Notes: generated by a model from the sequence alone, not told the origin. Counted from the first letter of the stretch, positions 1 to 8,281 are shown. The stretch: 40,640 bases of DNA from Pseudokineococcus marinus (GCF_013004605.1 NZ_JABEMA010000007.1:1-40640); one strand, 5' to 3'. Numbers and translations are program-made.

Positions 1-101
1 CCGCGCGGGGCGTGCGTCGCCCCGCCGCGCCCCGCGCGGCCCGGGTCACCCCGACGGGTGGTCCCTGCGCCGACCGCAGGGCCGCCTGCGACCATCGGCG
101 C

Positions 102-1916
102 GTGACGACGAGCGACCCGGCGGTCCCCCACGAGGACGGGGACGGCGACGACGCGGACACCCTGGACGCCGCCCCACCCGGCACGCAGGTCAAGGGGCCG
201 CTCGTGCTCGGCCCGCTGCTGCGCCACGTCGACAGCACGAGCGCGACGGTGTGGGTGGAGACGGCGAGACGGGGCGAGGTCGTCGTCCGGGCCGGGGGCG
301 CCGTCGGCCGCGACCGCACCGTGACGGTCGGCGGCCACCACTACGCGCTCGTCGTCGTCGAGGGCCTCGAGCCGGACCGGCAGGTGCCCTACGTCGTCGA
401 GCTCGACGGCGAGCGGGCGTGGCCGCGGCCCGACGACCACCGTCCGGGGCCGGTCGTGCGGCCGCTGCCGGCGCCCGGCGACGCCACCCGCAGCTCCGGG
501 GGCGACCCCCGGCTGCGCATCGCCCTCGGCTCCTGCCGCGTGGACCGGCCCATGGAGCCGCCGTACACGCGCACCGTGCGCGAGCATCCCGAGGGCGTCG
601 GCGTCGACGCCCTCGTCGCCCTGTCCGCCGAGTGCCAGGCCGGCCGGGAGCTGCCGGACCTCCTCCTGCTCCTCGGCGACCAGGTCTACGCCGACGAGGG
701 CCTGTCGCCCTACCTCCGCGAGCGCATCCGCGACAAGCGCGGGGACGCCGACCCGCAGGGCGAGATCGGCGACTTCGAGGAGTACACCTGGCTGTACCGC
801 GAGAGCTGGGCCGACCCGGAGGTGCGCTGGCTGCTCGCCACCACGCCGACGGCGATGATCTTCGACGACCACGACGTCCGCGACGACTGGAACACCTCGC
901 GCACGTGGCGCGAGCAGGTCCAGCGGCTGCCGTGGTGGCGCGAGCGCATCGTCGGCGCCTACGCGGCCTACTGGCTGCACCAGCACCTGGGCAACCTCAT
1001 GCCCTCGCGGCTCGCGGAGGACGAGCTGTGGGCCCGGGTGCGCGAGGTCGGCCGCGACGGCGACGCGGCGGAGGTACTGCGGGAGTTCGCCGTCGCCGCG
1101 GACGAGCAGATCGACGGCGGCGGCACCTCGGAGTGGTCCTACGTCCGCGACCTCGGGCGGACGCGCCTGGTCGTCGTCGACACGCGCTCGGGCCGCGTGC
1201 TCTCCGAGGAGCACCGCTCGATGCTCGACGAGCAGGAGTGGGCCGACGTCGAGGAGCACCTCACCGGCGACGTCGACCACCTGCTCGTCGCCGCCTCGCT
1301 GCCGGTGCTGCTCGAGCCGGCGCTGCACGACGTGGAGCTCTGGAACGCCGAGACGGCGTCGGCCGGCGCGTGGGGCGAGCGCTTCCGCCCGCACGCCGAG
1401 GCCCTGCGCCAGGCGGTGGACCTCGAGCACTGGGGCGCCTTCGAGTCCTCCTTCCACCGCCTGGTCGACCGGCTCGGTGACGTCGCGGCCGGCCGGCTCG
1501 GGCGGGCGCCGAGCTCGGTGCTCATGCTCTCGGGCGACGTCCACCACGGCTACGTCGCGCCGCTGCGCTACCCCGTCGAGCGCGGGGTGCGCTCCCCCGT
1601 CGTGCAGGTCGTCAGCTCGCCGCTGCGCAACGCGCTGCCGAAGGGCCTCCCCGCGATGTTCCGCTTCCTGCACACGCCGCCGGCGCGGCTGCTCGGCCGC
1701 CTGCTGCGGCGCTCGGTCGGCGCGGCGCCGCTCGGCGTCACCTGGCGCTCCACCACCGGGCCGATGTTCGGCAACGGCTTCGCCACGCTGGAGCTCACCG
1801 GCCCCGGTGCCCGGGTCGTCTTCGAGAAGGCCGAGCCGGGGCGCGGGCCGGGCACCGACGTCAGGCGCCCCGACGACGTGCGCCTGCGGCGCGACCGCGA
1901 GGTGCTGCTGGCCTGA
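102..1916 (+). CDS. PhoD-like (alkaline phosphatase D family) metallophosphatase
   Basis: Predicted metal-dependent phosphatase/phosphodiesterase of the PhoD-like superfamily, 604 aa. An N-terminal beta domain (about residues 33-125) precedes the metallophosphatase domain, which begins near the IALGSCR segment. Motifs seen are GDQVYADE, IFDDHDVRDDWN and SGDVHHGY, which match the Asp/His metal ligands and the conserved DDHD block of the family. There is no convincing signal peptide or Tat motif, unlike classical secreted PhoD, so it may be cytoplasmic. The frame is open upstream to 12, but the GTG at 102 fits better: the upstream peptide is Arg/Ala/Pro-rich and the GTG sits six bases after GACCAT, a possible -10 box of a leaderless transcript. 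The substrate is unknown. It runs convergent to the next gene, 44 bases away. Confidence 0.82.
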   Translation: MTTSDPAVPHEDGDGDDADTLDAAPPGTQVKGPLVLGPLLRHVDSTSATVWVETARRGEVVVRAGGAVGRDRTVTVGGHHYALVVVEGLEPDRQVPYVVELDGERAWPRPDDHRPGPVVRPLPAPGDATRSSGGDPRLRIALGSCRVDRPMEPPYTRTVREHPEGVGVDALVALSAECQAGRELPDLLLLLGDQVYADEGLSPYLRERIRDKRGDADPQGEIGDFEEYTWLYRESWADPEVRWLLATTPTAMIFDDHDVRDDWNTSRTWREQVQRLPWWRERIVGAYAAYWLHQHLGNLMPSRLAEDELWARVREVGRDGDAAEVLREFAVAADEQIDGGGTSEWSYVRDLGRTRLVVVDTRSGRVLSEEHRSMLDEQEWADVEEHLTGDVDHLLVAASLPVLLEPALHDVELWNAETASAGAWGERFRPHAEALRQAVDLEHWGAFESSFHRLVDRLGDVAAGRLGRAPSSVLMLSGDVHHGYVAPLRYPVERGVRSPVVQVVSSPLRNALPKGLPAMFRFLHTPPARLLGRLLRRSVGAAPLGVTWRSTTGPMFGNGFATLELTGPGARVVFEKAEPGRGPGTDVRRPDDVRLRRDREVLLA

Positions 1917-1960
1917 GCGCTCGTCGGCCGCGTCCGGCGGCGCGGGGGCGGCCGACCGGG

Positions 1961-2482
1961 TCACCAGCCCCAGGTGCCGGGGCCGCCCTTGAAGGGGCCG
2001 ACGACGTCGTCCGTCACCCAGCCGCCGTAGAAGCCGCCCTCCTGCGGGCGCACGCGCTCGCCGTCGACCGTCGCGACGACCTGCGACGGCGTGAAGGCGA
2101 TGGCGCCCGCCAGCTCGCGGAAGCGCGACGTCGGGTCCTCGTAGCTCCAGGCGGCCGCGCGGCGCGGCTCCCCGCGGCCGCCGGGCTCGGCGACGTCCCA
2201 GTACGTCGCCCGCCCCTTCCACTCGCACGTCGTCGCCGGGGCGTCCGAGAGGGCGAGGACGCCGTCGGCGACGTCCTCGCGCGGCACGTACCAGGTCGGC
2301 GGGTGGCTCGTCTCGAGCACGCGCCAGGCGCGGCGGGTGGTCGCGAGCAGGGGGCCGTCGTCGGACAGGCGCACCTCGACGAGGCGCTCGCTGCGGACGA
2401 GGGCGGGCGGGCGCGGGTAGTCCCAGACGGACTCCTGGCCGGGGCCGGGCGCGACGGGCTGGGGGCGGCGGGCGGGGCTCAC
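1961..2482 (-). CDS. DUF427 domain protein
   Basis: A 173-aa protein of the DUF427 family, small beta-rich proteins of unknown biochemical function common in actinobacteria. The diagnostic parts are WDYPRPP near the N-terminus, HPPTWYVPREDV, CEWKGRATYWD and the C-terminal region ending in GGFYGGWVTDDVVGPFKG. The single domain fills most of the protein. The start chosen is GTG at 2482, where the conserved part begins; the frame stays open to 2686 but that extension is low-complexity Arg/Ala/Pro. It is divergent from the DoxX gene, and the 323-base gap between them holds inverted repeats and a promoter/operator candidate. The family assignment is firm; no function is claimed. Confidence 0.85.
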   Translation of the reverse strand: MSPARRPQPVAPGPGQESVWDYPRPPALVRSERLVEVRLSDDGPLLATTRRAWRVLETSHPPTWYVPREDVADGVLALSDAPATTCEWKGRATYWDVAEPGGRGEPRRAAAWSYEDPTSRFRELAGAIAFTPSQVVATVDGERVRPQEGGFYGGWVTDDVVGPFKGGPGTWGW

Positions 2483-2592
2483 CGGGCGAGTCTGCGCCGA
2501 CGTCGCCGGACCGGCGCGGGCGGGCGCTGCCGGCCGGGGCGTGCGAGCGTGGCAGGCGGCGAGCGACGGTGGCCGCACCCGGCGGTCAGCGA

Positions 2593-2652
2593 GCGGAGCG
2601 ACGCTCCGCGGGGACGGACGGGCGCTCCGCCCCCTCGCGGAGCAACGCTCCG
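2593..2652. repeat. Cluster of alternating GCGGAGC / GCTCCGC inverted repeats
   Basis: Five copies of one 7-mer in alternating orientation: GCGGAGC at 2593, GCTCCGC at 2603, GCTCCGC at 2624, GCGGAGC at 2637 and GCTCCG at 2647. Adjacent copies can pair as three mutually exclusive hairpins (2593-2609, 2624-2643, 2638-2652). The cluster sits in the divergent gap between the DUF427 gene and the DoxX gene, upstream of the DoxX promoter candidate. It resembles REP-type extragenic palindromes. No function is shown. Confidence 0.6.
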
Positions 2653-2670
2653 GACGCTCGTCCGCGACGG

Positions 2671-2703
2671 CTGCTTGTGCGCTCAACTAGATCGACGTAC
2701 CGT
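2671..2703 (+). promoter_or_regulatory. Candidate DoxX promoter with overlapping palindromic operator
   Basis: TTGTGC at 2675-2680 and TACCGT at 2698-2703 are 17 bases apart and fit a sigma70-type promoter about 100 bases before the DoxX start. Overlapping the -35 box is an imperfect 20-bp palindrome, CTGCTTG (2671-2677), TGCGCT, CAACTAG (2684-2690). Its half-sites resemble the TTG...CAA operators of MarR/OhrR-type repressors. This local stretch is more AT-rich than its surroundings. The promoter and the regulator class are inference. Confidence 0.4.
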
Positions 2704-2805
2704 CATCGGCGGCGCCACCGACGTCGCCGACACCGACCACGGACCGCCTGCCGGCGGCCACGAACGGTCGACCGGCGCACGTCGCCGCGTCGGCGAGGAG
2801 AACCC

Positions 2806-3393
2806 ATGACGCACCACCGCAGCAAGCGCACCGACCTCGGCCTCCTGGCGCTGCGCGCCGGCGTCGGCGGCACGCTCTTCGCCCACGGCGCCCAGAAGCT
2901 CTTCGGCTGGTTCGGCGGCTACGGCCTCGAGGCCACCGGCGGGGCCATGGAGTCCATGGGCTTCGCCCCCGGCAAGCGCAGCGCCCTCATGGCGGGCCTC
3001 GGCGAGGCGGGCGGCGGCGCGGCCCTCGCGCTGGGCCTCGCGACGCCGGCGGCCGGCGCTGCGGCCGCCGCCACCATGACGACGGCCGGCACCGTGCACG
3101 GTCCCGCCGGCTTCTGGGTGACCGACGGCGGCTTCGAGTACAACGCCGTCCTCGCGACGGTCGGCTCGGCCCTCGCCGTCGCCGGCCCGGGCCGCTACTC
3201 CCTCGACCACGCCCTGGGCCACAAGCTCGACAAGCCGTGGATGGCCGCCGTCGCGCTGCCGCTCTTCGGCCTGGCCGCCGCCCACGTCATCACCCAGCGC
3301 CGCAAGGCCGTCGCCGCGGCCGCCGCGCAGCAGCAGACGAGCGGCGCCGAGCAGGTCGCCGCCGCCGAGCAGGCGGAGTCCACCGGCGCCTGA
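2806..3393 (+). CDS. DoxX family membrane protein
   Basis: A 195-aa integral membrane protein of the DoxX family. The conserved start LGLLALRAGVGGTLFAHGAQKLFGWFGG is diagnostic; the HGAQKLFGWFGG segment is the usual DoxX signature. About four hydrophobic segments follow (roughly residues 10-30, 60-85, 90-110 and 140-165), with the WVTDGGFEYN loop between the later ones, then a hydrophilic Ala/Gln/Glu-rich tail. DoxX proteins are linked to redox and thiol stress handling, but the reaction is not known here. The ATG at 2806 has GAGGAG five bases upstream, so the longer open frame from 2569 is not used. A possible thiol-stress operator lies upstream (2671-2690). Confidence 0.88.
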   Translation: MTHHRSKRTDLGLLALRAGVGGTLFAHGAQKLFGWFGGYGLEATGGAMESMGFAPGKRSALMAGLGEAGGGAALALGLATPAAGAAAAATMTTAGTVHGPAGFWVTDGGFEYNAVLATVGSALAVAGPGRYSLDHALGHKLDKPWMAAVALPLFGLAAAHVITQRRKAVAAAAAQQQTSGAEQVAAAEQAESTGA

Positions 3394-3444
3394 GCGTCAC
3401 CGCGCGGGGCGGGTCTCCAGCCGCCCGCCCCGCGCCCACCTCCG

Positions 3445-3551
3445 GGGCGAACAGGCGACGACTCGCCCCCTCGACGCCCCCTCCGAGGGCGAACAGGCGA
3501 CGACTCGCCCCTCGACGCCCCCTCCAAGGGCGAACAGGCGACGACTCGCCC
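3445..3551. repeat. Three tandem copies of palindromic repeat family A
   Basis: A 24-base unit occurs at 3445-3468, 3487-3510 and 3528-3551, with a 41-42 base period. The unit has GGGCGA at one end and TCGCCC at the other (6-bp arms), around a constant centre ACAGGCGACGAC. The spacers are near-identical (CTCGACGCCCCCTCC-like), so this is a true tandem repeat. It lies between the DoxX stop and the pirin gene. A fourth, diverged copy is at 35325-35348, also directly after a stop codon. There is no T-tract, so a terminator role is only possible. Confidence 0.85.
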
Positions 3552-3613
3552 CCTCGTGCCCGGGTGCGACGTCGTCCACCATGGACGCCAGGCCACCCCC
3601 GCAGGAGGACGTC

Positions 3614-4594
3614 GTGAGCGACCTCGACACCCGCCCCACCGAGCACGCGGTGCCCGCCGAGCCGATGGGCGCGGCCGGGGGCCCGCGGCGCGAGCTCCTC
3701 ACCGCCCGCAAGGTGCCGCTGGGCGGCGTCCGGGGCACGGAGGTCGAGCGGACACTCCCCCAGCGCGACGTCCCGACCGTCGGCGCGTGGTGCTTCGTCG
3801 ACCGGTACGGCCCGTCGACGGCGCCCATGCGCGTCCTGCCCCACCCCCACACCGGGCTGCAGACCGTCACGTGGCCGCTGTCCGGCCCGATCCGCCACCG
3901 CGACAGCACCGGCAGCGACGTCGTCGTGCGCCCCGGCGAGCTCGACCTCATGACCGCCGGGCACGGCGTCTCGCACTCGGAGATCGCCGACGACGGCGCC
4001 GAGCTGTCCGGCGTCCAGCTGTGGATCGCCCTGCCGGACGAGGTGCGCCACCAGGCCCCGCGCTTCGAGCAGCACCGCCACCTGCCCGTGCTACGGGGGC
4101 CGGCGTCGGCGAGCACGGTCATGGTCGGGCGGCTCGGCGACGCGGAGTCCCCGGCGCTCGTCCACACCCGCGCGCTCGCGGCCGACGTCGCGCTGCGCCC
4201 GGGCACCACGGTGCTGCCGCTCGACCCGCGCGACGAGCACGCCCTCCTGCTCCTGACGGGTGACCCGGCCGACCTCGACGTCGACGGCGCACCCCTGCTG
4301 CCGGACGGCGCCCGCCCCGGCCTGCTGCACCTCGGCACCGGCCGCACCGAGCTCGCGCTCGAGGCCCGCGGCGACGTGCGCGTGCTCCTGCTCGGCGGCG
4401 AGCCCTTCCGCGAGGACCTGCTCATGTGGTGGAACCTCGTCGCCCGCACGCACGAGGAGGTCGTGGCCGCTCGCGAGGAGTGGGAGGAGCGCAGCGCCCG
4501 CTTCGGCGTCGTCGCGGGCCACGGCGACGCGCGCATCCCCGCCCCGCCGCTGCCGGGCGTGCGGCTGGTGCCGCGGCGGCGGAGGGACCGGTAG
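3614..4594 (+). CDS. Pirin family protein
   Basis: A 326-aa bicupin of the pirin family. The N-terminal cupin carries both pirin motifs: HPHTGLQTVTW (His77, His79) and HGVSHSE (His121, Glu123), which supply the three His and one Glu ligands of the metal site. The C-terminal half is the pirin C-terminal cupin, with GGEPFREDLLMWWN near the end. Bacterial pirins include quercetin 2,3-dioxygenases and redox-sensing proteins; which applies here cannot be told. GTG at 3614 is chosen because GGAGG lies five bases upstream (the run around 3603-3608); an in-frame ATG at 3581 is the alternative and would add eleven residues. Family A repeats lie just upstream. Confidence 0.88.
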   Translation: MSDLDTRPTEHAVPAEPMGAAGGPRRELLTARKVPLGGVRGTEVERTLPQRDVPTVGAWCFVDRYGPSTAPMRVLPHPHTGLQTVTWPLSGPIRHRDSTGSDVVVRPGELDLMTAGHGVSHSEIADDGAELSGVQLWIALPDEVRHQAPRFEQHRHLPVLRGPASASTVMVGRLGDAESPALVHTRALAADVALRPGTTVLPLDPRDEHALLLLTGDPADLDVDGAPLLPDGARPGLLHLGTGRTELALEARGDVRVLLLGGEPFREDLLMWWNLVARTHEEVVAAREEWEERSARFGVVAGHGDARIPAPPLPGVRLVPRRRRDR

Positions 4595-4612
4595 ACCGCC
4601 CGGCGCAGGCGG

Positions 4613-4999
4613 TCAGCCCGGGACGACGAGCACGTCGCACCGGAGGCCGGGGGCCCGGCCGAGGCGGGCGTCTCCCGCGACCAGGGCGCACCCCAGCTCT
4701 TCCGCCAGCGCGACGTACGTGGCGTCGTAGGCGCTGACGTTCCCGCGCAGCTCCCACACCCGGTCGAGCAGCCCCACCGCGGGGTGCCGCGTCACCCCCA
4801 CGCGACCCCACGTGACCAGGGCGCGCCGGCCGTCGTCGACGGCGAGGCGCCCGGCCGAGACGTGCCGGCGCAGGACGCCCGCCATCTCGCTGTCCGCCAG
4901 GTGGGGCACGTGGAGGACCTCCGTCGCCATGAGCGCACGGGCGTCCCCGTCACCGAGGAGCCTGTGCACCGCCGCCGAGGCGTCGAGCACGACGGCCAC
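4613..4999 (-). CDS. PIN-domain ribonuclease (VapC-like toxin)
   Basis: A 128-aa single PIN domain. The acidic residues expected of a VapC-type Mg-dependent RNase are present: Asp6 in VVLDASA, Glu38 in DSEMAGVLRR, Asp92 in SAYDATYVALAEELG and Asp110 in VAGDARL. This matches active VapC toxins, which cut tRNA or rRNA. The start is GTG at 4999, three bases after the stop of a tiny upstream frame (5003-5095). No normal VapB-type antitoxin of 60-90 aa fits, because a terminator for the preceding gene lies at 5132-5167. It is therefore either an orphan PIN RNase or one with a very small partner. It converges on the pirin gene with 18 bases between stops. Confidence 0.85.
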   Translation of the reverse strand: MAVVLDASAAVHRLLGDGDARALMATEVLHVPHLADSEMAGVLRRHVSAGRLAVDDGRRALVTWGRVGVTRHPAVGLLDRVWELRGNVSAYDATYVALAEELGCALVAGDARLGRAPGLRCDVLVVPG

Positions 5000-5002
5000 C
5001 GG

Positions 5003-5095
5003 TCAGCGTCCCTCGCGCGCCGCGTCCAGGGCGTCGACCGAGGCGGACGGCCGGACGCCGAGGTCCGGGAGGTCGTGCAGCAGCGCCACGGACAC
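5003..5095 (-). CDS. Possible 30-aa peptide upstream of the PIN gene
   Basis: A short open frame on the minus strand, starting GTG at 5095 and stopping with TGA at 5003-5005. The encoded peptide begins MSVALLHDLPDLGV and ends DALDAAREGR. Its stop is three bases from the GTG of the PIN gene, the spacing expected for translational coupling. It is far shorter than known VapB antitoxins and shows no ribbon-helix-helix or AbrB motif. It could be a mini-antitoxin, the tail of a decayed antitoxin, or chance. A GGGG run lies upstream of the start. Confidence 0.35.
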   Translation of the reverse strand: MSVALLHDLPDLGVRPSASVDALDAAREGR

Positions 5096-5131
5096 CGGTG
5101 CCCCGCGGCCCGGGACGCTCCCGGACGCGGA

Positions 5132-5167
5132 CGGCCGCCCTACCCCGGGTCCGGGGTGGGGCGGCCG
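5132..5167. terminator. Strong hairpin after the GH106-like gene
   Basis: An inverted repeat with 15-base arms: CGGCCGCCCTACCCC (5132-5146) and GGGGTGGGGCGGCCG (5153-5167), loop of six bases and one T-G wobble pair. It lies 20 bases past the stop of the minus-strand glycosidase and before the PIN gene. No T-run follows, which is usual for very GC-rich actinobacteria. Confidence 0.75.
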
Positions 5168-5186
5168 CCCGCCGTTCCGTGCGCGC

Positions 5187-8100
5187 TCAGCCCAGCGGGG
5201 TGCTCGCGTACGGGATGAGCTGCACGGGGCCGAGGAGGCCCTGCGCCTGCGTGCGCGCGCTCGTCCCGTTGATCGCGGTGACGGCGTTGCGCAGGGTCGA
5301 CGCCAGCTCGATGGACAGCTCGTTCTCGCCCTCGACGAGCAGGGACGAGACGTCGACCTGGCGGCCGGCGACGCTGTCCGGCGCCACGAGCTCGCCGTTC
5401 AGCCGCACCTTCACGCTGCCGTGGACCTCGCCGAGGCTGAGGTAGGCCCCAGCGCCCTCGGCGAAGAGCTCGGACGGCGCCGAGAAGGTGCCCGTGTAGG
5501 TCGCGACGCCGGCGGCGTCCTGCAGGCCCTCGATGTCGCGCCAGTCCTGCAGGAAGCCGTTGGGCAGGGAGAGCGCGACGTCCTCCACGCCCTCGGGGCC
5601 GGAGCGGTCGAGCGAGAGGTCCCAGCTGCGCGGCCCGATGCCGGCGTACGGCGCCGCCGGCTCGTCGACGACGGCCCTCGTCGTGCTGCCGTCGGCGAGG
5701 GCGACCTCGTGGACGCCCGACCTCGTCGCGCGCAGGACGAGGCCGTCACCGGTGACCCGCACGTCGAGCACCTCGTCGGTCGAGGTGACGTGGGGGCCGG
5801 GCTGGGCGTCGCGGTCGAAGGCGATGACGGCGCTGCCGAGGCCGTCGAGCCGCAGCGGGACGGTCGTGCGCCCGTCGGCCTGGGAGAACTGGCCGAGCGG
5901 CGTGATGGACCCGTCGGCGAGGTCCATGGTCGACGGCGCGCCCACGGAGGCGAAGGACGGCGTCACCTCCACGGCGTCGGTGGACGGGTTGTAGAGGTAG
6001 TAGTAGTCCGTCTCCGCGGTCTGCCGCGCCTGGGTGAGGACGGGGGAGTCGTCCATCGCGACGCGCGGGACCACGCCGGCGCCCTCGAGGGCGGAGGCGA
6101 CCTCGGCGGGCGTGGCCACCTGCATGACGGTGTCCATGCCCAGCAGCCGGTCCATGTTGCGCCGGACGCGGCGGTCGGCCACGTCGCCACCCTCGAGCGA
6201 GCTGGCGCGCGACGGGGCGTCGCCGACGACGACGACGTGCAGGCCGCGCCGCGCCTGGCTCACCAGCGCCTGAGCGGACTCCTCGGTGATGTCCTCGGTG
6301 TCGAGCACGAGCGCCCGGTAGGACGAGCTGCCCGGGAAGAGGACGCCGCGGCGGCCGGCGGCCTCGTCGACGATCCCCTGCGGGTCGAGGTACTGGACGC
6401 TGTAGCCCTCGCGCTCGAGGGGAGCCGTGTCGTACAGCTTCCGCGGTGCGCCGTACTCGTCGCGCAGCGGGTTGCGACCGCGGGCCGTCGTCGTGAGGAA
6501 CCCGTCGCGGTAGACGGCGACGTCCGTGCGCGGGGTGCCCGCCTCGAGGACGTAGGTGCCGCGCGCCCAGTAGTCGGTGAGCCCCGGCCAGTGCTGGTGC
6601 TGCGGGAAGTCGTCGTTCCAGCTCTCCGCCGTGACGTCGCCGAAGCGGGTGGTGCCGGGCCAGCGGTCCTCGCCGGTGTCGTACTGGTAGCCGTGGAGGA
6701 AGGGCAGCGTGATGCCGGCCGCCCACTCCTTGTCCATGAAGCCCTTGTAGTCCGCGAGGTTGAACTCGTAGGTCTTGAAGTACTGGGCTCCCAGCTCGGT
6801 GGAGATGCGCGTCGCCCCGCCCTGGTGGGCTCCGCCGACGAGCGTGCGCTGGTGGTCCAGCGAGTAGCGCCAGAGCGGGTTGTCCTCCTGGTCCCACGGG
6901 ATGCGGTCGCCCGAGTTGAAGGACTCGCTCTCGACGCGGCCGCCGTCCTGCGCCAGCTCGCGGGCGCTGCGCACCGGCTCGAGCGGGAGGCCGTAGGCCA
7001 CCTGGTTCTTGAAGTCCATCCCGAACCCGTCGGCCCAGTCCTGGAAGGCGAGCATGTGGGCGTCGACGTAGAGGTCGGTGATGGTCGTGTAGTAGTCGTC
7101 GCGGACCTTCTCGCCGTCCGCGTCCGGGGTGTCGAAGTCGGGGACGGGCTCGTCCGCCGGCCCCGGCACCCAGTAGTTCGTCATGCCGTGCTCGTACATG
7201 AGCGGCAGGTACTTCGTGGGCGAGTACCCGCGGCGCTCCTTGAACTGCTCGGCCATGTCGGGCGACCAGTAGAGCGAGACGGCGCTGTGCTCGAGGGAGT
7301 CCTCGAAGAGTGCGCCGCCCGCCTGCCGCAGCGCCTCGACGTTCTCGGGCCCGATCTCGTTCTCGACGAGGTACTCGCCGGCGGCCCGGGCGGACTCCGC
7401 GTAGAAGTGGTTCATCACCGACTCCTCCGCGTCGCGCGCCCAGTAGGCGAAGACGATCCAGTCGCCCTCGGGCGCCGTCCACGTGAGCGCGTCGCCCTCG
7501 ACCTCGTCGGTGAGGTCGACGAGCGAGTCCGGGTCGAGGACGGTCGAGCGCTCCGGCCCCGCGATGGGGTTGCCGAAGCGGGGCTGCTGCTCCTCGGGCA
7601 GGAGCCGGGCGGGCTCGTGCCGCTCGAGGACGCGCGCGGCGGAGACGCCGACGACGCGGCCCTGCTTCTCGTTCTCCGGGTCGTCGAAGGGCCGGGGCAG
7701 GGGGCCGTCGAACGTCGAGCCGCCGGCGACGTCCGCGCGCCCGTAGATGAGCTCGGTCTGCGACAGGCCCGTCCCCGCGCCGGTGTTCGGCGTGCGGATC
7801 GGCCAGGCGGCCCCGAGGGTCACGTCCACCGACATGCCCAGCTCGTTCGCCCGGTCGACGGCGACCCGCAGGTTGTCGCGCTGCTCCTGGGTCGCCCACT
7901 CGTCGGCGTCGAAGGCGACCTCGAAGCCGCCGAAGCCCGCCTCGTGCAGCGAGTCGACCTCCGCCCGCGTCCGCTCGGGCGTGAGCGTCTCGCCCCACCA
8001 CCAGCGGGTCCGGGGCCGGACCTCCTCGGGCGGCTCGGCGAAGGTGCCGGGGTGCGTCAGCGGGTCCTCGAGGCCGGTGTCGAGGAGCGTGGAGGCCGCC

Positions 8101-8237
8101 GGGGCGGCATCGCCCCGTGCCGCAGGCGCCGCCTCGGCCGGAGCCTGCGCGGGACGCGCCGCCACGCCGGTCGTCATCGTCGCCGCCATCACCGCAGAGG
8201 TGGCGGTGGCCAGCACCATCACGATGGATCGTTTCAT
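5187..8237 (-). CDS. Secreted GH106-like glycoside hydrolase (putative alpha-L-rhamnosidase)
   Basis: A 1016-aa exported enzyme. Residues 1 to about 27 form a signal peptide (MKRSIVMVLATATSAVMAA, with an A-x-A cleavage region), followed by an Ala/Pro linker. The body opens with RPRTRWWWGETLTPERT at about 75-90 and GFGGFEVAFDAD, the arrangement typical of Pfam glyco_hydro_106 enzymes, then SVDVTLGAAWP. A long (beta/alpha)8-like region follows. The C-terminal 150 residues look like a galactose-binding beta-sandwich (GSVKVRLNGELV, LLVEGENELSIELASTL). GH106 members cleave alpha-L-rhamnosides of plant or microbial polysaccharides, but the exact substrate here is inferred. ATG at 8237 is preferred over GTG at 8249; AAGGA lies about 13 bases before the ATG. 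A matching promoter is at 8282-8310. No sugar transporter or other polysaccharide gene lies next to it. Confidence 0.72.
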   Translation of the reverse strand: MKRSIVMVLATATSAVMAATMTTGVAARPAQAPAEAAPAARGDAAPAASTLLDTGLEDPLTHPGTFAEPPEEVRPRTRWWWGETLTPERTRAEVDSLHEAGFGGFEVAFDADEWATQEQRDNLRVAVDRANELGMSVDVTLGAAWPIRTPNTGAGTGLSQTELIYGRADVAGGSTFDGPLPRPFDDPENEKQGRVVGVSAARVLERHEPARLLPEEQQPRFGNPIAGPERSTVLDPDSLVDLTDEVEGDALTWTAPEGDWIVFAYWARDAEESVMNHFYAESARAAGEYLVENEIGPENVEALRQAGGALFEDSLEHSAVSLYWSPDMAEQFKERRGYSPTKYLPLMYEHGMTNYWVPGPADEPVPDFDTPDADGEKVRDDYYTTITDLYVDAHMLAFQDWADGFGMDFKNQVAYGLPLEPVRSARELAQDGGRVESESFNSGDRIPWDQEDNPLWRYSLDHQRTLVGGAHQGGATRISTELGAQYFKTYEFNLADYKGFMDKEWAAGITLPFLHGYQYDTGEDRWPGTTRFGDVTAESWNDDFPQHQHWPGLTDYWARGTYVLEAGTPRTDVAVYRDGFLTTTARGRNPLRDEYGAPRKLYDTAPLEREGYSVQYLDPQGIVDEAAGRRGVLFPGSSSYRALVLDTEDITEESAQALVSQARRGLHVVVVGDAPSRASSLEGGDVADRRVRRNMDRLLGMDTVMQVATPAEVASALEGAGVVPRVAMDDSPVLTQARQTAETDYYYLYNPSTDAVEVTPSFASVGAPSTMDLADGSITPLGQFSQADGRTTVPLRLDGLGSAVIAFDRDAQPGPHVTSTDEVLDVRVTGDGLVLRATRSGVHEVALADGSTTRAVVDEPAAPYAGIGPRSWDLSLDRSGPEGVEDVALSLPNGFLQDWRDIEGLQDAAGVATYTGTFSAPSELFAEGAGAYLSLGEVHGSVKVRLNGELVAPDSVAGRQVDVSSLLVEGENELSIELASTLRNAVTAINGTSARTQAQGLLGPVQLIPYASTPLG

Positions 8238-8281
8238 CTCGACGCTCACGTCCTTGTGCTCGAGGGGGTGGGGACGCGCGG

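Noticed and set aside
3445-3551. CRISPR array
   Set aside because: Only three units, the spacers are almost identical to each other, and no cas genes are present.
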